A DNA stretch of 64,000 bases. It comes from Streptomyces sp. NBC_01304. GTDB lineage: Bacteria; Actinomycetota; Actinomycetes; Streptomycetales; Streptomycetaceae. Below are positions 59,082 through 64,000 of the stretch, in pieces. Within the stretch, counting starts at the first letter, position 1. Each line of letters starts with the position of its first letter. The position numbers and the translations under genes were made by a program. The stretch lies in NCBI RefSeq assembly GCF_035975855.1, contig NZ_CP109055.1, positions 3,038,001 through 3,102,000 of the forward strand, written 5' to 3'. Under the pieces are notes generated by a model. The model was given only the letters and a program-made list of their open reading frames with translations. It had not been told where the DNA came from and searched no databases.

Positions 59082-59132
59082 GCACCGCGCCCTCGGCGAT
59101 CGCCGACAGGTCGCACGATCTAGAGTTGCCGC

Positions 59133-59969
59133 GTGACTGACCAGCACACTCCCGGCTCCCTGATCGTCACCTACTACGGTGCGTACGGGCGGCGCTCGCC
59201 GGGCCCGGTGCCGGTGGCCGAGCTGATCCGGCTGCTCGCGCCCGCCGGGGTGGACGCGCCCGCGGTGCGCTCGGCGGTGTCGCGGCTCAAGCGGCGCGGG
59301 CTGCTCGAAGCGGGACGTACGCCCGGGGGCGCGGCCGGGTACGCGCTGTCGGCGGACGCCCGGCAGCTGCTCGACGACGGCGACCGGCGCATCTATCCGC
59401 CCGCCCCGCCCCGGGCGACGGACGGCTGGGTCATCGCGGTGTTCTCGGTGCCGGAGTCCGAGCGCAGCAAGCGGCACGTGCTGCGCTCCCGGCTCGCCCG
59501 GCTCGGGTTCGGGACGGCGGCCCCGGGGGTGTGGATCGCGCCGGCCCGGCACTACGCGGAGACCCGGCACACCCTCGAAAGGCTCCAACTCGCCGAGTAC
59601 GTCGACCTGTTCAGGGGCGAGCACCTGGGCTTCGCGGCGACCGCGCAGGCGGCGGCCCGCTGGTGGGACCTGGCGGGGATCGCCAAGGAGCACGAGGCGT
59701 TCCTGGACCGGCACGAGCCGGCGCTGCGCGCGTGGGAGGCGCGGACGGCGACGCCCGCCGAGGAGGCGTACCGGGACTATCTGCTCGCCCTGGACACCTG
59801 GCGGCGGCTGCCGTACACCGATCCGGGACTGCCCGCGGAGCTGCTGCCGGAGGACTGGCCCGGGGGGCGTTCGGCGGAGGTGTTCGCGGCGCTGCACGGG
59901 CGGCTGCGGGACGCCGGGGCGGAGTTCGCGGAGCGCGGCACCGCCCGAGTCGGACGCGGCACCGCCTGA
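59133..59969 (+). CDS. PaaX-family transcriptional repressor
   Basis: 278 residues. An N-terminal winged helix (LIVTYYGAYGRR, VRSAVSRLKRRGLLEAG) is followed by the PaaX central domain (GWVIAVFSVPESERSKRHVLRSRLARLGFG) and C-terminal domain. PaaX-type repressors sense aryl-CoA esters such as phenylacetyl-CoA. It lies 51 nt after the CoA-ligase gene. TAGAGT at 59121-59126 ends six nt before the GTG and there is no ribosome site, so it may also be made from a leaderless mRNA. The 3' end is part of a 21-bp tandem array. Confidence 0.88.
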   Translation: MTDQHTPGSLIVTYYGAYGRRSPGPVPVAELIRLLAPAGVDAPAVRSAVSRLKRRGLLEAGRTPGGAAGYALSADARQLLDDGDRRIYPPAPPRATDGWVIAVFSVPESERSKRHVLRSRLARLGFGTAAPGVWIAPARHYAETRHTLERLQLAEYVDLFRGEHLGFAATAQAAARWWDLAGIAKEHEAFLDRHEPALRAWEARTATPAEEAYRDYLLALDTWRRLPYTDPGLPAELLPEDWPGGRSAEVFAALHGRLRDAGAEFAERGTARVGRGTA

Positions 59970-59997
59970 ACCGAACGCGGCACTGTCCGAAGGGACT
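59935..59997 (+). repeat. Three tandem 21-bp repeats at the paaX 3' end
   Basis: Units at 59935-59955, 59956-59976 and 59977-59997 share a GCGGCAC core. The first two are coding (RGTARV and RGTA-stop), with the stop in the second unit. Confidence 0.8.
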
Positions 59998-60060
59998 AGG
60001 CAGGGTCCCGGCCATAAGTCCCTACGCGCATTACTTTCGACTCCGCTTTGGGGCATTTCG

Positions 60061-60079
60061 CGAAGTTAGGCTTACCTAA
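60061..60079 (+). promoter_or_regulatory. Iron box (DmdR/IdeR site) before feoA
   Basis: CGAAGTTAGGCTTACCTAA matches the iron-box consensus TTAGGTTAGGCTAACCTAA at 15 of 19 positions. It overlaps a TAGGCT -10-like hexamer and lies 32 bp before feoA. Confidence 0.65.
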
Positions 60080-60111
60080 TCCGAGATGTCCCCACGGAAG
60101 AGGTGCGCATC

Positions 60112-60327
60112 GTGCCGTCCCTGCTTGACTGCCCTCCGGGAACCACCGTCCGCATGGCGGGGATCGAGCAGAGCAGCGGCGCGCGCAGACTCCTCGAATT
60201 CGGCTTCGTGCCCGGCGCCGAGGTCACGGTGATCGCGCGGGGCGCGACCGGTGGACTGCTCGTCGGCATCGGCGACGCGCGGGTCGCGCTCGACTCGCGT
60301 ACGGCGTCCCGGCTGCGACACCTGTGA
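60112..60327 (+). CDS. feoA: Ferrous iron transport protein A (FeoA, SH3-like)
   Basis: 71 residues. The SH3-like FeoA pattern is present: LLDCPPGTTVRMAGIEQ, ARRLLEFGFVPGAEVTVIARG and VALDSRTASRLR. FeoA assists the FeoB channel at the inner side of the membrane. GTG 60112 has GGAAGAGG about six to nine nt upstream; GTG 60103 lies too close to that site. It leads the feo operon directly under an iron box. Confidence 0.85.
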   Translation: MPSLLDCPPGTTVRMAGIEQSSGARRLLEFGFVPGAEVTVIARGATGGLLVGIGDARVALDSRTASRLRHL

Positions 60328-62420
60328 TGGCGGGCTCCTGCCACGACGGTGGCACGGCGACCCTCACCCCGGCGGACACCGCGCTGGTCGCGCTCGTCGG
60401 CAACCCCAATGTCGGCAAGTCGACCGTCTTCAACGCCCTCACCGGCGCCCACCAGCACGTCGGCAACTGGCCGGGCAAGACCGTGCAGGTCGCCCAGGGC
60501 CAGTGGCGCACCCCGGACGGCGCGCGCCTCAGCGTCGCCGATCTGCCGGGAACGTACAGCCTGCTGCCCGAGTCCCCCGACGAGGAGCTCGTCCGCGACC
60601 TGCTGACCGCGCCCCTCGGCGACCGGCCCGACCTGGTGGTCTTCGCCCTGGACGCGGCGAATCCGGCGCGCAATCTGTATCTGCTCTCCCAGGTCCTGGA
60701 CACCGGCATTGCGCTGGTGGTCATGCTGACCATGACGGACATCGCCGCCAAGCGGGGCTCGGCCCCGGACCCGGTGGTGCTGGAGCGGGCGCTCGGGGTG
60801 CCGGTGGTGGCCGTGACGGGGCGCACCGGCAAGGGACTTGAGGCGCTTGCCGAGGCGGTCGAGCGGGGGCCGGCGACCGGTCGTCCGGATGCGGCTCCAC
60901 CCGCCTGGTACCAGGGCTCCGAACTGGCCGCCGCACTCGATCCGCTGGTGGCCGCCGCGGCGGAGCACTCCCCCGCGCCCGCCTGGCTCGCCCTCGCCCT
61001 CCTGTGCGGCGAGCCCGTGCCCGGCGCCCCCGCCGCCCTGGCCGCTGAGGCGGCACGGGTCGCCCGGAGCCTCGAACAGGCCGACGCCGACGCCGAGTTG
61101 CTGATCGCCGAGGCCCGCTACGCCTGGGCCCACCGCGTCATCGAGAAGGCAGTACGCCGCCCCGGCACGCCCAAGCCCACGGCGAGCGACCGGGCGGACC
61201 GGGTGCTGCTCTCGCGCTGGTTCGGGATTCCGTTCTTCCTCGCGGTGATGTGGGGCGTGTTCGAGGCCACCACGGCGCTGGCGAAGCCGCTGCAGGACGG
61301 GCTCGGCGACCTGGTCTCCGGGCCGGTCAGCGGGCGGGCCTCCGCCCTGCTCGACGCGGTGCACGCGCCGGGCTGGCTGTCGGGGCTCCTGGTGGACGGG
61401 GTGATCAACGGTGTGGGGCAGCTGCTGACCTTCGTACCGCTGATGGCCATCATGTTCCTGCTGCTCTCGCTCCTTGAGGACTCCGGGTACTTCGCGCGGG
61501 CGGCGTTCGTCGCGGACCGGGCGATGCGGGCGCTCAGGCTGCCGGGGCGGGCGTTCCTGCCGCTCATCGTGGGCTTCGGCTGCAATGTGCCGGCGCTCGC
61601 GGGCACCCGGATCCTCAAGCAGCGCTCGCACCGTCTCCTGGTCGGGCTGCTGATCCCGTACATGAGCTGCACCGCGCGCCTCACGGTCTTCGCGATGATC
61701 GCGTCGGTGTTCTTCGGCTCGAACACCGGCACCGTGATCTTCCTGCTGTACGTGATGTCGGTGCTCCTCGTCGTGGCGATGGGCCTGCTCCTGCGGCCGC
61801 TGCTCTTCAAGGACATGAAGCCGGAACCGCTGGTCCTGGAGCTGCCGCCGTACCGCCTTCCGACGCCGCGGGTGACCGGCACCCAGGTGTGGCAGCGGCT
61901 TGCCGCGTTCCTGAAGACGGCGGGCGGGATCATCGTGGCGACGGTCGCGGCGGTGTGGCTCCTGATGGCGATTCCCGCCGGGAGCTCCGCCGCGTTCGGT
62001 GAAGTGCCGGTGCAGCAGAGCGTGTTCGGCACCGTCACCGAGGCGATCGCACCGGCCATGGGGCCGGCCGGGTTCGGCGACTGGCATGCCTCGGCGGCGC
62101 TCGCGACCGGGTTCGTGGCCAAGGAGGGCGTCGTGTCGACGGTCGCGCAGACCTATGGGGCCGATGAGGACGCGGTGGGCGGGCAGGCGCTCAACGAGCA
62201 GTTGCACGCGACCTTCGAGCACGCCTCGGGCGGGCACGCGGACGCGGCGGCCATGGCCTTCCTCGTCTTCATCCTCGCCTATACGCCGTGCATGGCGACC
62301 CTCGCCGCCCAGCGCGCGGAGATCGGGACGCGGCTGACGCTGATCGGGCTCGGGGTGCAGCTGGCGGTGGCGTGGCTGCTCGCGGTCGGGGTGTTCCAGC
62401 TGCTGAAGGTGTTCTGGTGA
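60327..62420 (+). CDS. feoB: Ferrous iron transporter FeoB
   Basis: About 697 residues. The N-terminal G domain has G1 GNPNVGKST (about 25-33), G3 DLPGTYSL and a G4-position TMTD in place of the usual NxxD. Two Gate modules follow with CTARLTVFA and membrane helices through the C-terminus, ending LKVFW. It imports Fe2+. GTG 60324 overlaps the feoA stop; ATG 60327 is the alternative. The G4 change could affect guanine recognition. Coupled with feoA and the FeoC-like gene. Confidence 0.92.
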   Translation: MAGSCHDGGTATLTPADTALVALVGNPNVGKSTVFNALTGAHQHVGNWPGKTVQVAQGQWRTPDGARLSVADLPGTYSLLPESPDEELVRDLLTAPLGDRPDLVVFALDAANPARNLYLLSQVLDTGIALVVMLTMTDIAAKRGSAPDPVVLERALGVPVVAVTGRTGKGLEALAEAVERGPATGRPDAAPPAWYQGSELAAALDPLVAAAAEHSPAPAWLALALLCGEPVPGAPAALAAEAARVARSLEQADADAELLIAEARYAWAHRVIEKAVRRPGTPKPTASDRADRVLLSRWFGIPFFLAVMWGVFEATTALAKPLQDGLGDLVSGPVSGRASALLDAVHAPGWLSGLLVDGVINGVGQLLTFVPLMAIMFLLLSLLEDSGYFARAAFVADRAMRALRLPGRAFLPLIVGFGCNVPALAGTRILKQRSHRLLVGLLIPYMSCTARLTVFAMIASVFFGSNTGTVIFLLYVMSVLLVVAMGLLLRPLLFKDMKPEPLVLELPPYRLPTPRVTGTQVWQRLAAFLKTAGGIIVATVAAVWLLMAIPAGSSAAFGEVPVQQSVFGTVTEAIAPAMGPAGFGDWHASAALATGFVAKEGVVSTVAQTYGADEDAVGGQALNEQLHATFEHASGGHADAAAMAFLVFILAYTPCMATLAAQRAEIGTRLTLIGLGVQLAVAWLLAVGVFQLLKVFW

Positions 62421-62698
62421 GCGCCGGGCTGCGGGACTTCCTGCGCGAGTTCGAGCAGGCGGCGCCGGGCATGGGCCTGGCCGTGGTCGCGCGCCGCCTC
62501 GGCGTCACGCTCGACGAGGCGCGCGCGATGGCGGACTACTGGGTCCGCAAGGGCCGCATCGAGCGGGAGCTCGTGGGCATGCCGGACTGCTCGGGCTGCG
62601 TCTTCGCCTCGCGCGCGTGCACCGACTGCCCTTCCGTGTCCGGCAGTTCACCGCTGGTCCGGCTCACGCTTTCCGGCCCGTCCCCGGAACGGCAATAG
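62417..62698 (+). CDS. feoC: FeoC-like [Fe-S] winged-helix protein
   Basis: 93 residues. A winged-helix-like region (RDFLREFEQAAPGMGLAVVARRLGV, then MADYWVRKGRIERELVG) is followed by CSGCVFASRACTDCP, a C-x2-C-x6-C-x2-C set near 55-69 that could hold an iron-sulfur cluster. FeoC proteins of this type are thought to sense iron or oxygen and control FeoB. The GTG overlaps the feoB stop (GTGA), so all three feo genes are coupled. Confidence 0.8.
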   Translation: MSAGLRDFLREFEQAAPGMGLAVVARRLGVTLDEARAMADYWVRKGRIERELVGMPDCSGCVFASRACTDCPSVSGSSPLVRLTLSGPSPERQ

Positions 62699-62704
62699 CT
62701 CGGA

Positions 62705-62750
62705 TCAACCCAGCGTGAGCCGCGGCTTCAGCCCAGCTTGAGCCGCGGTT
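62705..62750 (-). repeat. Two 23-bp tandem copies of the oxidoreductase 3' end including its stop
   Basis: 62705-62727 and 62728-62750 match at 20 of 23 bases. The second copy holds the real end (KPRLKLG-stop). The first would read KPRLTLG-stop in a shifted frame. Confidence 0.85.
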
Positions 62751-64000
62751 TCGGCCCGTCCGTGCGCCCGGTCTGCGGGCGCCGGCTGCCCGCCCGGTAG
62801 GGCTCCGGCCAGCTCGCCCCCGGCCCGCTGTAGCCCTGCTCGGCCGCCGCGTGCAGCGTCCAGTGCGGGTCGTACAGGTGCGGGCGGGCCAGCGCGCACA
62901 GGTCGGTACGCCCGGCCAGGATCAGCGAGTTGACGTCGTCCCAGGACGAGATGGCGCCCACCGCGATCACCGGAACGGAGAGCTCGTTGCGGATCCGGTC
63001 GGCGTACGGCGTCTGGTACGAGCGGCCGTACGCGGGTCGCTCCTCGGCCACGACCTGCCCGGTCGACACGTCGATCGCGTCGGCGCCGTGCGCGACGAAG
63101 GCCCGTGCGATCTCCACCGCGTCCTCGGCCGTGGTGCCGCCCTCGGCCCAGTCGGTGGCGGAGATCCGCACCGTCATGGGCCGCTCGGCGGGCCAGATCG
63201 CCCGTACCGCGTCGAAGACTTCGAGCGGGAAGCGCAGGCGCTTGGCCAGGGATCCGCCGTACGCGTCGGTGCGTCGATTGGTCAGCGGGGACAGGAACCC
63301 GGACAGCAAGTAGCCGTGCGCGCAGTGCAGTTCGAGCAGGTCGAAGTCGCAGCGCGCCGCCCGCCAGGCGGCCGCCGCGAACTCCTCGCGGATCTCGGTG
63401 AGTCCGGCCCGCGACAGCTCGTGCGGGGTCTGGCTGCCCGGCTTGTAGGGGAGCGGCGACGCCGCGGACAGGGGCCAGTTGCCCGCCTCCAGCGGCTCGT
63501 CGATGCCTTCCCACATCAGCTTGGTCGAGCCCTTGCGGCCGGAGTGCCCGAGCTGCACGCCGATCGCGGTGCCGGGTGCCTGGGTGCGTACGAACGATGT
63601 GATGCGCCCCCACGCCGCGGCCTGCTCCGCGTTCCACAGACCGGCGCAGCCCGGCGTGATCCGGCCCTCGGCGCTGACGCACACCATCTCGGTCATCACC
63701 AGACCGGCGCCGCCGAGCGCCCGTGCGCCCAGGTGGACGAGGTGGAAGTCGCCCGGTACGCCGTCCGTGGCGACGTACATGTCCATCGGCGAGACGACCA
63801 CGCGGTTGCGCAGCTCCAGCTCGCGCAGCCTGAGCGGCGTGAACATCGGCGGGGTGCCCGGCGGGCAGCCGAATTCGCGCTCGACGGCCTCGGTGAAGTG
63901 TGCGTCGCGCAGCCGGAGGTTGTCGTGGGTGACGCGGCGGCTGCGGGTGAGCAGGTTGAACGCGAACTGCCGCGCCGGCTGGTCCGCGTACAGCTCCAGC
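62728..64000 (-). CDS. OYE-type domain of a 2-aminobenzoyl-CoA/salicylyl-CoA hydroxylase-reductase fusion (N-terminus outside window)
   Basis: 424 residues are visible and the frame is open to the window edge. From about [23 protein letters not shown] the Old-Yellow-Enzyme barrel is complete, with [37 protein letters not shown] and the FMN phosphate stretch near [21 protein letters not shown]. The 50 residues before it ([17 protein letters not shown]) are not the normal start of an OYE but the linker of bifunctional FAD-monooxygenase/OYE proteins such as 2-aminobenzoyl-CoA monooxygenase/reductase. The missing part should be the monooxygenase. Set with the CoA ligase, dehydrogenase and RidA, it fits a CoA-dependent aminoaromatic pathway. 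Confidence 0.8.
   Translation of the reverse strand, partial: LELYADQPARQFAFNLLTRSRRVTHDNLRLRDAHFTEAVEREFGCPPGTPPMFTPLRLRELELRNRVVVSPMDMYVATDGVPGDFHLVHLGARALGGAGLVMTEMVCVSAEGRITPGCAGLWNAEQAAAWGRITSFVRTQAPGTAIGVQLGHSGRKGSTKLMWEGIDEPLEAGNWPLSAASPLPYKPGSQTPHELSRAGLTEIREEFAAAAWRAARCDFDLLELHCAHGYLLSGFLSPLTNRRTDAYGGSLAKRLRFPLEVFDAVRAIWPAERPMTVRISATDWAEGGTTAEDAVEIARAFVAHGADAIDVSTGQVVAEERPAYGRSYQTPYADRIRNELSVPVIAVGAISSWDDVNSLILAGRTDLCALARPHLYDPHWTLHAAAEQGYSGPGASWPEPYRAGSRRPQTGRTDGPKPRLKLG

Overview
The window is actinobacterial chromosome, almost certainly Streptomyces. It has very high GC with strong third-position GC bias, frequent GTG starts, dense same-strand operons, and signature genes: a two-domain geosmin synthase, an EshA-type encapsulin, NgcEFG-type and XylFGH-type sugar transporters around a ROK repressor, and an HTH/DUF397/ATP-binding trio. 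Gene content and order from dxs to the aconitase and MurA-like genes match, from memory, the SCO6013 to SCO5998 stretch of S. coelicolor, with several insertions. No rRNA, tRNA, CRISPR array or insertion sequence was seen.

Layout. 1-5870: cell-wall glycopolymer genes (a partial GT2/TagF-like transferase, a CDP-alcohol phosphatidyltransferase, a PLL-like propeller protein and an LCP ligase). 5904-9935: a NYN-domain protein, an amino-acid permease and dxs. 10169-19448: xylFGH, the ROK regulator and the ngcEFG-type operon, with a permease remnant trapped between two terminators. 19449-23321: a secreted GH92 mannosidase. 23401-29551: lipoproteins, an ABC-2 exporter and a two-component system. 29702-37196: an apparent poly-3-hydroxybutyrate use locus (PucR-type regulator, MHS transporter, 3-hydroxybutyrate dehydrogenase, secreted PHB depolymerase, two-subunit 3-oxoacid CoA-transferase). 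37456-39656: an XRE/DUF397/HATPase regulatory set. 39649-43316: a family 2B encapsulin shell gene followed 14 nt later by geosmin synthase. 43700-47184: a membrane-anchored type I periplasmic-binding protein coupled to a P-loop NTPase. 47451-52143: aconitase, an ECF41 sigma factor and a YqeB protein. 52557-55711: an XRE-MurA fusion and a SigE-family sigma factor with a membrane partner. 55801-64000: a CoA-dependent aromatic (2-aminobenzoate-like) degradation set interrupted by feoABC.

How the parts may work together. The ROK regulator sits between two sugar importers, and the GH92 enzyme is divergent from the chitobiose-type importer, so the region looks devoted to scavenging plant and fungal glycans. 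The PHB locus contains a full route from polymer to acetoacetyl-CoA. Iron-box-like sites precede both feoA and acnA. The encapsulin/geosmin-synthase pair is the most striking module, because a known volatile-terpene enzyme appears to be packaged cargo.

Two sequence-level habits stand out. Several genes end in short tandem duplications that copy the stop codon (dxs, the ECF41 sigma gene, the paaX-like gene and the terminal oxidoreductase gene). Several genes have a TAGnnT hexamer 6-7 nt before the start codon and no Shine-Dalgarno, suggesting leaderless mRNAs.
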